A stretch of DNA of 12,781 bases from an uncultured Zetaproteobacteria bacterium. GTDB taxonomy: Bacteria; Pseudomonadota; Zetaproteobacteria; Mariprofundales; Mariprofundaceae. Under the pieces are notes generated by a model. It did not search any database and had not been told where the DNA came from. It saw only the letters and a program-made list of their open reading frames with translations. The position numbers were made by a program, and so were the translations under genes. Every line of letters begins with the position of its first letter. Within the stretch, counting starts at the first letter, position 1. The DNA lies in the NCBI GenBank assembly GCA_913056285.1, contig CAJXNE010000044.1, positions 1-12,781 on the forward strand, written 5' to 3'. Of the stretch, positions 1-7,487 are shown piece after piece.

Positions 1-30
1 CAAATCAAACACGTACAGCTTGATTTGTAA
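1..30 (+). CDS. possible 3' end of an upstream gene (partial)
   Basis: Reading frame 1 gives nine codons ending in TAA at 28-30, and a perfect 12-bp hairpin starts at the very next base. A hairpin abutting a stop codon is what one expects at the end of a gene, so I infer that a + strand gene ends here. The peptide tail (QIKHVQLDL) is too short to identify. Frame 2 is also open from the window edge, to a stop at 65-67, so the reading frame is not certain. Confidence 0.3.
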   Translation, partial: QIKHVQLDL

Positions 31-60
31 GCAAAGGCAAAACCGCGCTTTTGCCTTTGC
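31..60 (+). terminator. perfect 12-bp stem-loop, terminator-like but without a U-tract
   Basis: Bases 31-42 (GCAAAGGCAAAA) are the exact reverse complement of 49-60, with a 6-nt loop CCGCGC. The stem begins directly after the stop at 28-30. It is followed by GATCTGATTA rather than a run of T, so it is not a textbook intrinsic terminator. It could be an mRNA 3'-end stabiliser, a weak terminator, or part of a leader structure together with the hairpin at 64-92. Confidence 0.45.
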
Positions 61-63
61 GAT

Positions 64-92
64 CTGATTATAGGCAGGATGCCTTTAATCAG
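64..92 (+). promoter_or_regulatory. second stem-loop in the leader, with alternative pairing partners
   Basis: CTGATTA (64-70) pairs with TAATCAG (86-92), and AGGCA (72-76) pairs with TGCCT (80-84) around a GGA loop. One T-T mismatch (71/85) separates the two stem blocks. TAGGCAG (71-77) could instead pair with CTGCCTA (96-102), and TGCCTTT (80-86) could pair with AAAGGCA of the first hairpin (33-39). The mutually exclusive pairings resemble an attenuator-like leader, but no known riboswitch class is recognised and no function is assigned. Confidence 0.3.
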
Positions 93-131
93 CTTCTGCC
101 TAAGAAACTAACGCACATGAATAGTCCGACT

Positions 132-137
132 TAAAAT
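132..137 (+). promoter_or_regulatory. weak candidate -10 box for the TPR/activator pair
   Basis: TAAAAT (5 of 6 to TATAAT) lies in the only AT-rich block (131-142) before the first gene, 33 nt upstream of the preferred ATG. No convincing -35 hexamer is found at 16-18 nt spacing, and no sigma-54 or sigma-28 pattern is seen between 1 and 170. The promoter of this transcription unit may instead lie left of the window. Confidence 0.2.
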
Positions 138-170
138 ATAAAAGCGGCATGAATCTTGCAGTTGGCCGGT

Positions 171-2150
171 ATGCTACGTTTTTTATTCATCATATTTTTG
201 TTAGCAGCCTTGCCATATACGGCGTTGGGTCAGGCCGCCGGACAGATCCAGGCTGCTGCCACTTTTCTGCATAACGGTAACCCCGAACAGGCTGTTATCA
301 CGGCGCAAAGGGCACTTAAAAAAGTTACACTGACAGCATCAGAGCGTCGAGCATTACTTTCAACGATAGCCCGAGCCGAAACATTGCGCACCACGCATCA
401 GCATTTCAAACGCGTTGAAGCCGCTACCCAGGCACTGGATGCTGTCATCAACGAGTTTCCGGACAGTCCGGATGCGCCTCAGTTCAGATGGAAACTGGCA
501 TGGTTATGGTGGCAGGCCGGCCAGAATCAACAGGCGATTACGGCGGCGCGTGAGATTATCGCTCAGGATCAGCAAGCCTCAAATCTGCGCCGTGCATGGC
601 TGTTGATGGCACGGGTACATATACGAATGAGGAATTATGCGTATGCAAGAAGCGATTTGCTTCAGTATGGATTGAATGTGCGTAGCAACAGCCGTGATCA
701 GGCCATCGGTATGGCCTGGATGGGAATTGTGGATCAGGGTGAGTCCCGGCACGATGCAGCCTTCAAAAATCTGCATGCTGTTTACAGCGCATGGCCAGAT
801 GTCATTACGGCGGAATCGGAATTATTTGGCAACTATATCAATCTGGCGTACCGGCATGGTCAACATCATCAAGCCTTGCAATTGACGAAAGCATTCATCC
901 GCCTGTACAGCAACGAACCACAGTCTGCACAGGTGCGGCTGATTCGGGCCAATCTTCATGCCGAAAATGAGCAAACAATCGCCACGGCTATCAAGGAATA
1001 TAGCATTCTGGCCAGGCGACAGGCGGAAACGGAGATTGGTCGCAAGGCTTTCATGCGCAAGATGATGTTGGAGTTCAGGCATGAGCAGCAGCGCGAGAAA
1101 CTATTGCCTGTATTGGTATCACTTAAAAAGATTGCCGATGAGAATCAACTCTCAAGTATCGAAGATGAAGCCATGCTGGATATGGCTCGCCTGTGGACGC
1201 GCATCCCGATGCCGACAGCAGGTGCGAGCGCCAGGCATGCACCTCCGGCTCTGGAGGCGTACGCCAGGGCGGCCGCCTCGCTGGACAAGCAAATTGCCGA
1301 TGCGGCAAAGAAGGAGGGCGCTGTATGGTTGAATACTTACATCACGACCCTGCTTGAGCAGCAACAGTGGCTTAAAGTGGTTACCATCTGGCGCCACTTC
1401 CCCCAGCTACGTCCAGCCAGCCATACATCACAAGAACTGAGGCTTGGCATTGCACACGCGATGCGCATGCTGATGTTATTTGATACGGCAGAAACCATGC
1501 TGCAACGCCTTTATAGCGAAAACAGAATGAGCATCAGAGGCCAGCGCATCATGATGGAGCGAGCCCGGTTGTGGATGGATCGGCGCGATTCAGATGGCGT
1601 GAAAAAAATCATGCGCTGGCTGAACCGCCATCAATTCAGCATCTATCGACCTGAAATGCTGCTTATCGTCGCTCGCATCCAACTGGCCAAAAGCCAACCC
1701 GAACTGGCGAGGCAGACACTGGTATCGGTTAGTGTCGACGATCTCGCAGTCGAATCCAGAGTGCATTACTGGAAAACAAAAGCTGAAATTTCTGAAGCAT
1801 TATCCGAATACCATCAAGCTGCCCGGGCATGGGCGAAATATAGCCAGAGCGGAGGTGCTGATGAAAAACTGGGCTTGCATCATCAGGCTGCCAATCTGTT
1901 TGGAGCCGGAGAATTTATTCAGGCTAGAGAGCTTTATCTCCAGATACCGGAAGCTGAGCGCGATGCCGCATGGGCATACCATATGGGGGTGAGCCAGTTG
2001 CGTAGCGGGGAAGTAAAACAGGGTATGAATCGCTTGCAACAACTGGCAGGACAAACCGCCACCAAGGCGGGTGCCAGTCGATTCGCATCACTGGCTAAAC
2101 TGGCACTGACCGACTTGCAGGCGCAAAAGCTGTTGGGGACAAAGCCATGA
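171..2150 (+). CDS. exported helical-repeat (TPR-like) protein, possible flagellar accessory protein
   Basis: A protein of 659 residues with no close family that I can name. It opens with a signal-peptide-like stretch (MLRFLFIIFLLAALPYTALG, residues 1-20), so it is probably periplasmic or lipid-facing. The remainder is almost entirely helical and rich in Ala, Gln, Leu, Arg and Trp. It shows the alternating small/large residue pattern of TPR or YbgF/BamD-like repeats, for example near residues 100-130 and 170-270 and again near 500-620. The ATG at 171 is preferred because the signal peptide then begins at once. An in-frame TTG at 156 would add five residues, and neither start has a clear Shine-Dalgarno. 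The stop overlaps the activator's ATG by 4 nt, so the two are co-transcribed. That coupling suggests a flagellar role such as a periplasmic motor scaffold (compare the TPR-containing PflA of Campylobacter), but this is inference. Confidence 0.85.
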   Translation: MLRFLFIIFLLAALPYTALGQAAGQIQAAATFLHNGNPEQAVITAQRALKKVTLTASERRALLSTIARAETLRTTHQHFKRVEAATQALDAVINEFPDSPDAPQFRWKLAWLWWQAGQNQQAITAAREIIAQDQQASNLRRAWLLMARVHIRMRNYAYARSDLLQYGLNVRSNSRDQAIGMAWMGIVDQGESRHDAAFKNLHAVYSAWPDVITAESELFGNYINLAYRHGQHHQALQLTKAFIRLYSNEPQSAQVRLIRANLHAENEQTIATAIKEYSILARRQAETEIGRKAFMRKMMLEFRHEQQREKLLPVLVSLKKIADENQLSSIEDEAMLDMARLWTRIPMPTAGASARHAPPALEAYARAAASLDKQIADAAKKEGAVWLNTYITTLLEQQQWLKVVTIWRHFPQLRPASHTSQELRLGIAHAMRMLMLFDTAETMLQRLYSENRMSIRGQRIMMERARLWMDRRDSDGVKKIMRWLNRHQFSIYRPEMLLIVARIQLAKSQPELARQTLVSVSVDDLAVESRVHYWKTKAEISEALSEYHQAARAWAKYSQSGGADEKLGLHHQAANLFGAGEFIQARELYLQIPEAERDAAWAYHMGVSQLRSGEVKQGMNRLQQLAGQTATKAGASRFASLAKLALTDLQAQKLLGTKP

Positions 2151-3535
2151 ATGCGTCATATGAATCAGCTGTTCAAAGCAAATTGTCCGGCGTGTGCATG
2201 ATTGGTTTTCCCGGGCAGGAAGAAGCCGAACTGCGTGTGCAGTTGGGACAAGTGCTGCCGGATACCCATATAGAATCACTACCCGAAGATTCCGCGCAAA
2301 CGGAAATCAGTTCCGAGGCCCTGATTTTTATCTGGGATACGGTGACATCACCTGCCGTTGTGAGGCGGCTGTTCAGTGCTTACCCGCAAGCTAATATTGT
2401 GGTGCTCACCAATCTGGGGCAGGGCGAGCGCGCTGCCGATTTGATGGATATGGGGGCGATTGACTACAGACTCATGCCGGTACCGGATGACGTGATGGAA
2501 ATATATATTCGTAAAAGTGGCCACCAGAGTGCGCTGGCAAAACAGGCCAGTGACAGAAAGCCCAAGATCAAAGACCAACAAAATATTTTCATCACCGAGG
2601 ATGTTGAAACGCGACGACTGTTGGATCGCGTCGCGCTGGTTGCGCCGAGTAATGCATCGGTGCTGGTGGTGGGAGAGTCCGGCACGGGTAAGGAGCGCTT
2701 ATCTCGCTATGTTCACGCCTGCTCCAATCGCAAGCATGACAATTTCATTGCCATTAATTGCGCTGCCATTCCTGAAGGTGTATTGGAATCTGAGTTGTTT
2801 GGCCATGAAAAAGGGGCATTTACCGGCGCAACATCAGCCCGGCCGGGTAAATTTGAACTGGCCCATGAGGGCACCTTACTGCTTGATGAAATCACTGAAA
2901 TGCCGGTACACCTGCAAGCCAAATTGTTGCGCGTACTGCAGGAAGGTGAAGTGGACAGGTTGGGTGGCCACAAGCCGGTTAAAATCGATGTGCGCGTGAT
3001 CGCAACCAGCAACCGGGATATTGCCAAGGCAGTTCAGGAAGGCGCTTTTCGGCAGGATCTCTATTACCGACTCAATGTCGTTACGATTACGCTGCCGCCG
3101 TTAAGAAGCCGCAGCGACGATATTCTGCCATTGGCGCATCACTTCCTGCAGCGTTTCTCAGACATGTACCGACGCGCTGCTCCATCACTCAGTCCGCAAG
3201 CGGTTGAGTCTATGCAGCGCTATCCATGGCCTGGAAATGCTCGCGAGTTGGAAAACTGCATGCACAGAGCATTTCTGATGGCCGTTGACGATGCTATTCG
3301 CCCTGATCACCTGTGTTTGGATTCAGCGCCCCCGCTACAGGCGGAGGATACATCGGAGCAAGATACCGTACAGGCAGGCGTTTCCATTCGCGATATGGAA
3401 CGCGCCCTGATTGAAAAAACGCTGGTGCATGTGCAGGGCAATCGCACTGAAGCGGCTCAACTGCTGGGCATCAGCATTCGAACCCTGCGTAACAAACTGC
3501 ATGGCTATGAGTCTGGCATGACGCTTGCTGTATAA
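2147..3535 (+). CDS. flrC: sigma-54-dependent flagellar transcriptional activator, FlrC/FleR type
   Basis: A 462-residue bacterial enhancer-binding protein that would remodel RpoN holoenzyme at class III flagellar promoters. It has an N-terminal receiver-like domain (about 14-118), an AAA+ domain (about 148-385) and a Fis-type helix-turn-helix (about 415-452). AAA+ landmarks are Walker A GESGTGKE (176-183), the sigma-54 contact loop GAFTGA (223-228), Walker B LLLDEI (244-249) and WPGNAREL (361-368). Stretches such as GKFELA and LQAKLLRVLQE resemble FleR/FlrC more than FleQ, and the FleQ c-di-GMP motif LFRS is absent. The receiver is degenerate: the first-strand acidic pair is missing and the usual Lys before Pro is Met110, although Asp64 and Thr88 are in the expected places. 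No histidine kinase gene is adjacent, since the usual flrB/fleS position is taken by the TPR gene. A sigma-54 promoter lies in its last codons. Confidence 0.9.
   Translation: MNASYESAVQSKLSGVCMIGFPGQEEAELRVQLGQVLPDTHIESLPEDSAQTEISSEALIFIWDTVTSPAVVRRLFSAYPQANIVVLTNLGQGERAADLMDMGAIDYRLMPVPDDVMEIYIRKSGHQSALAKQASDRKPKIKDQQNIFITEDVETRRLLDRVALVAPSNASVLVVGESGTGKERLSRYVHACSNRKHDNFIAINCAAIPEGVLESELFGHEKGAFTGATSARPGKFELAHEGTLLLDEITEMPVHLQAKLLRVLQEGEVDRLGGHKPVKIDVRVIATSNRDIAKAVQEGAFRQDLYYRLNVVTITLPPLRSRSDDILPLAHHFLQRFSDMYRRAAPSLSPQAVESMQRYPWPGNARELENCMHRAFLMAVDDAIRPDHLCLDSAPPLQAEDTSEQDTVQAGVSIRDMERALIEKTLVHVQGNRTEAAQLLGISIRTLRNKLHGYESGMTLAV
3514..3529 (+). promoter_or_regulatory. sigma-54 (-24/-12) promoter for the flgB operon
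   Basis: TGGCATGACGCTTGCT matches the RpoN consensus TGGCACRNNNNTTGCW at every defined position except one (C to T at position 6). The GG and GC dinucleotides are 12 nt apart, as required. It lies within the final codons of the activator gene, reads toward flgB, and places transcription start near 3540, giving a leader of about 50 nt. Its position between an RpoN activator gene and a flagellar structural operon strongly supports the call. Confidence 0.85.
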
Positions 3536-3590
3536 ACGTGCAGCTATCATCACACAACACGCGCGAAGGAACGCCGGTCGGGAGTAATTT

Positions 3591-3992
3591 ATGAATTTAT
3601 TGGGCGCCGGCTTTCAGCGACTCGAAGCCACATTGATCGCCAGAGAAAAGATGCAGGGTGTATTATCCAGTAATATTGCCAATGCGGAAACCCCCAACTT
3701 TCAGGCTGATCAACGCAGCTTTGCCGATTTCCTGGCGGATCAGCAGGCCACAGCTCGCACGGGCAATGTGACTACCACGAATCGCATGCATTTTTCCGAC
3801 ATCGACACCGACAGTCACCTGTCTATGAGCCTGTTTGATCGGAAAGTTTCACATAAAATGGATGGCAATAGCGTCGATATTCAGCAGGAAATGGCGCGTA
3901 TGAGTGAAAACCAGCTGATGCATGAATTGTCCATGCGGCTGGTCAAGGGAAAGCTCGGTGGCTTGATGAACGCTATTAAGGAGGGTCGCTAA
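3591..3992 (+). CDS. flgB: flagellar basal-body rod protein FlgB
   Basis: A 133-residue proximal-rod subunit, exported through the flagellar type III apparatus and assembled just above the MS ring. The N-terminal helix leads into the rod/hook family signature SSNIANAETPNF (26-37), in which the more usual PGY is PNF. The C-terminal part holds the FlgB-type DGNSVDIQQEMARMSEN (91-107) followed by the final coiled-coil helix. Length is normal for FlgB. A GGAG ribosome site at 3581-3584 sits 6 nt before the ATG. It is the first gene after the sigma-54 promoter and its TAA shares one base with the flgC ATG. Confidence 0.95.
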   Translation: MNLLGAGFQRLEATLIAREKMQGVLSSNIANAETPNFQADQRSFADFLADQQATARTGNVTTTNRMHFSDIDTDSHLSMSLFDRKVSHKMDGNSVDIQQEMARMSENQLMHELSMRLVKGKLGGLMNAIKEGR

Positions 3993-4438
3993 TGGCCAAT
4001 GATTTATTAAGTTCCATGCATATCAGTGCTGCCGGCATGTCCGCACAGCGAACCCGGATGGATGTGATTTCGGAAAATATCGCCAATGCCGAATCCACCC
4101 ACACCAGCAAAGGCGGCCCCTACCGGCGTCGGCAGGTCGTTTTTCAGGCAGTTAGCCAGAAGCAGCCTTTTTCAGCCGCTTTCAGCAGCGCCTTTCAATC
4201 AGGTGGACGCCAATCTGTCAAGGCGGCATCAATTGTTCAGGACAAATCGCCCTTTCGCGAAGTCTATGACCCTTCCCACCCTGATGCCAATGCGAAAGGG
4301 ATGGTTAAACTACCCAATGTCAATCCGGTTGAAGAGATGGTCGATATGAATGACGCCTCTCGCAGTTTTGAAGCCAATGTAACCACGATGGAGGCATCCA
4401 AACGTATGTTTTTAAAATCGCTTGAGCTGCTTCGCTAG
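3992..4438 (+). CDS. flgC: flagellar basal-body rod protein FlgC
   Basis: A 148-residue proximal-rod protein that stacks with FlgB. The N-terminus has the rod-family motif ISAAGMSAQRTRMDVISENI followed by ANAEST (11-36). The C-terminal half carries the FlgC hallmarks YDPSHPDA (92-99), GMVKLPNVNPVEEMVDM (103-119) and SFEANV (125-130), ending in the usual helix. A strong Shine-Dalgarno AAGGAGG at 3978-3984, 7 nt before the ATG and inside the end of flgB, fixes the start. The 1-nt overlap with flgB (TAATG) implies translational coupling. Confidence 0.96.
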   Translation: MANDLLSSMHISAAGMSAQRTRMDVISENIANAESTHTSKGGPYRRRQVVFQAVSQKQPFSAAFSSAFQSGGRQSVKAASIVQDKSPFREVYDPSHPDANAKGMVKLPNVNPVEEMVDMNDASRSFEANVTTMEASKRMFLKSLELLR

Positions 4439-4461
4439 GCGTACATGATGAGGAGAATAAT

Positions 4462-4764
4462 ATGAATATACACGGTTATCAATCTGTCGGAGGTCTGCCC
4501 CAACTCACTGGTTCGCAGCAAGCAGATAAGCCGGTTACCGGTTCGGGTAATTTTGCCACCCTGCTCAATGCTTATGTAAACGAGGTCAACCATGATTCAA
4601 AAGAAGCCGATAAAGCTGCTGTTTCACTGGCTACCGGCGAAAACAAAAACACATCGGAAACCTTGTTGGCTATTCAGAAAGCCGACCTGTCTTTCAAGAT
4701 GATGCTGAGTGTAAGGAATAAGCTGGTTGACGCGTATCGAGAAATCTCACGCATGCAGGTTTAG
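4462..4764 (+). CDS. fliE: flagellar hook-basal body complex protein FliE
   Basis: A 100-residue adaptor between the MS ring and the proximal rod, and one of the first export substrates. The first 28 or so residues are variable and Gly/Gln-rich. The conserved helical domain follows, with FATLLNAYVNEVN (31-43), a middle segment ending in ETLLAIQKADLSFKMM (66-81) and the typical ending VRNKLVDAYREISRMQV (84-100), as in most FliE proteins. An AGGAG ribosome site at 4451-4455 is 6 nt from the ATG. The gene follows flgC by 23 nt, in the common flgB-flgC-fliE order. Confidence 0.95.
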   Translation: MNIHGYQSVGGLPQLTGSQQADKPVTGSGNFATLLNAYVNEVNHDSKEADKAAVSLATGENKNTSETLLAIQKADLSFKMMLSVRNKLVDAYREISRMQV

Positions 4765-4821
4765 CCGAGTCATGTCCGGCAAACCGCAAGCTAAAAATTC
4801 ACTTGAGTAGAGGTAATCCAC

Positions 4822-6486
4822 ATGGCTGATGCTTTAACACCGCACACGCAGGCACCAATGAGCGCGTCGTCAATGTCTCAGGCACCCATTGAGGCCAGTG
4901 CGCAGGATGTCGTCGGAGATGGTCAGGGCGCGACCATCCAGATTCCCCAGATGCTGGTGAAATACAGAAAACTGATGTTGTTTGTCGCAGCAAGCCTGAT
5001 GCTGGCTGGCTTTATCAGTCTGGTATTATGGTCGTCTGAAAAACCTTACCGGGCCATTTATGCCGGAATGGCGGAAAAAGATGCAGCCAGTGTGGTGGAA
5101 ATGTTGCAGAAGGAGCATATCCCGTATCGACTGGAAGGCGGCGGTACGGTCATGGTACCGGAAGATCAGGTTTATCAGGTGCGCCTGAAACTGGCTGGCG
5201 AGGGAATGACGCCATCGGGCAATACAGGCTTTGAAATTTTTGACAAGAGCAATGAGTTTGGTCTTAGTGATTTTACCCGCAAAGTTAACCTGCAACGTGC
5301 CTTGCAGGGTGAATTATCCCGCACCATTGAGGTGATGCCACAGGTCACAGCGGCACGTGTGCACCTGGTGATGCCAAAAGAATCCGCTTTTGCCGAACGC
5401 GATCGCAAAGCAACGGCTTCAGTGATGCTGCAACTGGCAGGCGGCAGACATATGCCCAAAAAGTCTGTGATGGCGATCCAGAACCTGGTTGCAGCCAGCG
5501 TTCGGGATATGGCGGTGAGCGATGTTACGGTCGTTGATGCATCCGGCACGCTGCTTTCCAGCAATGAAAAGGAAGCGCCGATGAGCGAAGGCCAGACCAT
5601 GCAGGAATATCGGACCAAGCTCGAGCAGCGACTCGAACAGCGATTGTCCGGCATGCTGGAGCAAATCGTCGGGCAGGGGCAGGCCGTGGTGCGTGTTTCC
5701 GCCGACATCAATCGTGAATTCATTGAACAGAATAATACCCGTTATAATCCGGACGAGCAGGTCTTGCGCAGCCGCAAATCGATTTCAGAAGAACGTGCAT
5801 CAGCCGGTGCTTCGGCGCTCGGCGTACCGGGACTTGCCTCAAATACGCCGGGCTCAAACCCGGTTAATCCGGGTGGTTCTGTTGGCGCGCCGAGCCAGCC
5901 GCAGGATAAGGCCAAACGATTGGAAGATGTGAATAACTATGAGATTAGCACCACTAAAGAGCATCGCATTATCCCCTTTGGCAGTATTAACAAGCTGAGC
6001 GTAGCCACTATCGTTGGCGGCCACTACAAAGCCGATGACAAGGGAGGACAGAGCTTTACGCCAAGAAGCAAAGCAGAGCTGGCCAGTTTGCAGAAATTGA
6101 TAGAGCGGGCTATGGGCTATGATGAAGATCGCGGCGATTCGGTGAGCGTACAAAGCATGCCATTGGTTGATATCTCCAACAGCGTAGATGAAGACGCACT
6201 ACAGTCAGCTGAAAATAGAGTGTTCTACATGCAAATTGCGCGCTACAGCCTGGCCGGATTGGCGCTGCTGTTGCTAGGCTGGTTTGTGTTGCGCCCACTG
6301 GCTACACGCATGCAGGAATCCGCTCATCAGGATGAAAAAGAAAAGAATCCCGCACTGGCCGCTCCCAACCAGATGTCGAGCGAAGCCTATGCCCGCCTGG
6401 CCAATATGGAGCAGGTCAAACAGAATGTTTATCAGGAACCGGATCGCGCCAATAAAGTATTAAGGGAATGGATGGATCCGGTATGA
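4822..6486 (+). CDS. fliF: flagellar MS-ring protein FliF
   Basis: A 554-residue inner-membrane ring protein that is the base on which rotor, rod and export gate assemble. Two membrane helices bracket a large periplasmic region: LMLFVAASLMLAGFISLVLW (51-70) and a second at about 473-490. Between them are the ring-building motifs, including YAGM (80-83), DFTRKVNLQRALQGELSRTI (150-169) and ARVHLVMP (178-185). A Gly/Pro/Ser-rich linker at about 328-362 is the usual variable loop. The cytoplasmic tail ends in the FliG-binding segment (about 536-554, with VLREWMDPV). Length is typical. The start follows a GAGG site near 4811. The 57-nt gap after fliE is the longest inside the run from flgB to the MotE-like gene. 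Confidence 0.98.
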   Translation: MADALTPHTQAPMSASSMSQAPIEASAQDVVGDGQGATIQIPQMLVKYRKLMLFVAASLMLAGFISLVLWSSEKPYRAIYAGMAEKDAASVVEMLQKEHIPYRLEGGGTVMVPEDQVYQVRLKLAGEGMTPSGNTGFEIFDKSNEFGLSDFTRKVNLQRALQGELSRTIEVMPQVTAARVHLVMPKESAFAERDRKATASVMLQLAGGRHMPKKSVMAIQNLVAASVRDMAVSDVTVVDASGTLLSSNEKEAPMSEGQTMQEYRTKLEQRLEQRLSGMLEQIVGQGQAVVRVSADINREFIEQNNTRYNPDEQVLRSRKSISEERASAGASALGVPGLASNTPGSNPVNPGGSVGAPSQPQDKAKRLEDVNNYEISTTKEHRIIPFGSINKLSVATIVGGHYKADDKGGQSFTPRSKAELASLQKLIERAMGYDEDRGDSVSVQSMPLVDISNSVDEDALQSAENRVFYMQIARYSLAGLALLLLGWFVLRPLATRMQESAHQDEKEKNPALAAPNQMSSEAYARLANMEQVKQNVYQEPDRANKVLREWMDPV

Positions 6487-7484
6487 AAAAAAAGAAGCAA
6501 TTAAGCGGTGAAGATAAAGCCGCTATCCTGATTTTTGCGCTCGGCCCGGAAGCTTCCGCACCGCTGGTGCAGGGCATGGATGACCAGACTCTGAGTCGGC
6601 TCGGACGCAGAATGGCGGAGCTGGGAAAAATTGATGTCGACATTCTTGATTCGGTAACCAAAGAGTATTTGGAAATGCATCATTCAGAGGATCCAATGCT
6701 GCGTTCAACGCACAAGGATGTGGTTTCACTGTTCAAGTTGGCAGTTGAAAATGATCGGGCAGATCGGCTGCTGAGTGAGTTGAATGCACCAAAAACATTA
6801 ACCATCTGGGATAAATTATCGCGATTGAAACCGGAAATGATTGCCAACGCGATTGCCGATGAACACCCACAAACCGTGGCGTTGATTCTGGGTAATATCG
6901 ATAGTGGCGTGGCCAGTCGCGTCATTGCCCTGCTGCCCGAAGATATGCAGTTATCCGTTGTCATGCGCATGTCCAAGATTGAAAGCGTACCCAGGGAGCT
7001 GGTGCGGGATATCGAAGAAACACTGGAGAAGGAGCTGGCCGATACGCAGGGCGAATCAGGTATCAGCTTCGATGGTATGGTCAGCGTGGTCGATATTCTC
7101 AAAGGGCTGGATAAAGATGTGGCACGGCCCATTCTGGATCAATTGCGCGACAAGGATGAGACGCTATTTACGCAAGTGGATCGATTGCTGCTGATTTTTG
7201 AAGACTTGAAAGAGCTGTCGGATCGCGATATTCAGACGATTCTGAAGCATATTTCTTCCGATGATCTGGTGAAATCCCTGAAGGGTGCAAGCGAAGAGGT
7301 GGCAGAGCGCTTCTTCGGTAATATGTCGCAGCGCGCCGCTGAAATCATGCGCGAAGATATGGAAGTGATGGGGCCGATGAAGCTGGCTGATGTGGAAGAT
7401 GCGCAGCAGACAGTGTTAAAGGTGATTCGCAAGCTGGATGATGAAGGTGCGGTCACGCTCAGTTCCAGCGATGATATGGTGTAA
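6483..7484 (+). CDS. fliG: flagellar motor switch/rotor protein FliG
   Basis: A 333-residue rotor protein that binds the FliF tail and FliM and receives torque from the stators. The N-terminal FliF-binding domain begins LSGEDKAAILIFALGPE (7-23). The middle domain has the FliM-contact EHPQ (127-130). In the C-terminal torque domain the charged residues known from E. coli align exactly by spacing: K267, R284, E291, D292 and K300 for K264, R281, D288, D289 and R297, all with charge kept. I prefer ATG 6483, which gives a 4-nt ATGA overlap with the fliF stop and a usual FliG start. An in-frame ATG at 6468 would add MDGSG and overlap fliF by 19 nt, with AGGGA directly abutting it. Confidence 0.97.
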   Translation: MKKKKQLSGEDKAAILIFALGPEASAPLVQGMDDQTLSRLGRRMAELGKIDVDILDSVTKEYLEMHHSEDPMLRSTHKDVVSLFKLAVENDRADRLLSELNAPKTLTIWDKLSRLKPEMIANAIADEHPQTVALILGNIDSGVASRVIALLPEDMQLSVVMRMSKIESVPRELVRDIEETLEKELADTQGESGISFDGMVSVVDILKGLDKDVARPILDQLRDKDETLFTQVDRLLLIFEDLKELSDRDIQTILKHISSDDLVKSLKGASEEVAERFFGNMSQRAAEIMREDMEVMGPMKLADVEDAQQTVLKVIRKLDDEGAVTLSSSDDMV

Positions 7485-7487
7485 ATC

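Noticed and set aside
149..274. Short frame from ATG 149 ahead of the TPR gene
   Set aside because: About 41 codons in a different frame overlapping the signal peptide, with no ribosome site and Cys/Gly-rich random-looking sequence.
4777..4792. Possible second sigma-54 promoter before fliF (CGGCAAACCGCAAGCT)
   Set aside because: The GG and GC are correctly 12 nt apart, but position 1, position 6 and both T residues of TTGC are wrong. It is too weak to call next to the strong site at 3514-3529.
5175..5723. 182-residue open frame on the minus strand
   Set aside because: It lies wholly inside fliF, is Ser/Arg/Thr-rich as expected from an antisense frame, and shows no family motif.
6468..6482. 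Upstream fliG start at 6468
   Set aside because: AGGGA abuts the ATG with no spacer, and the added MDGSG is not FliG-like. Start 6483 gives a 4-nt ATGA overlap with fliF. The choice remains open to proof.
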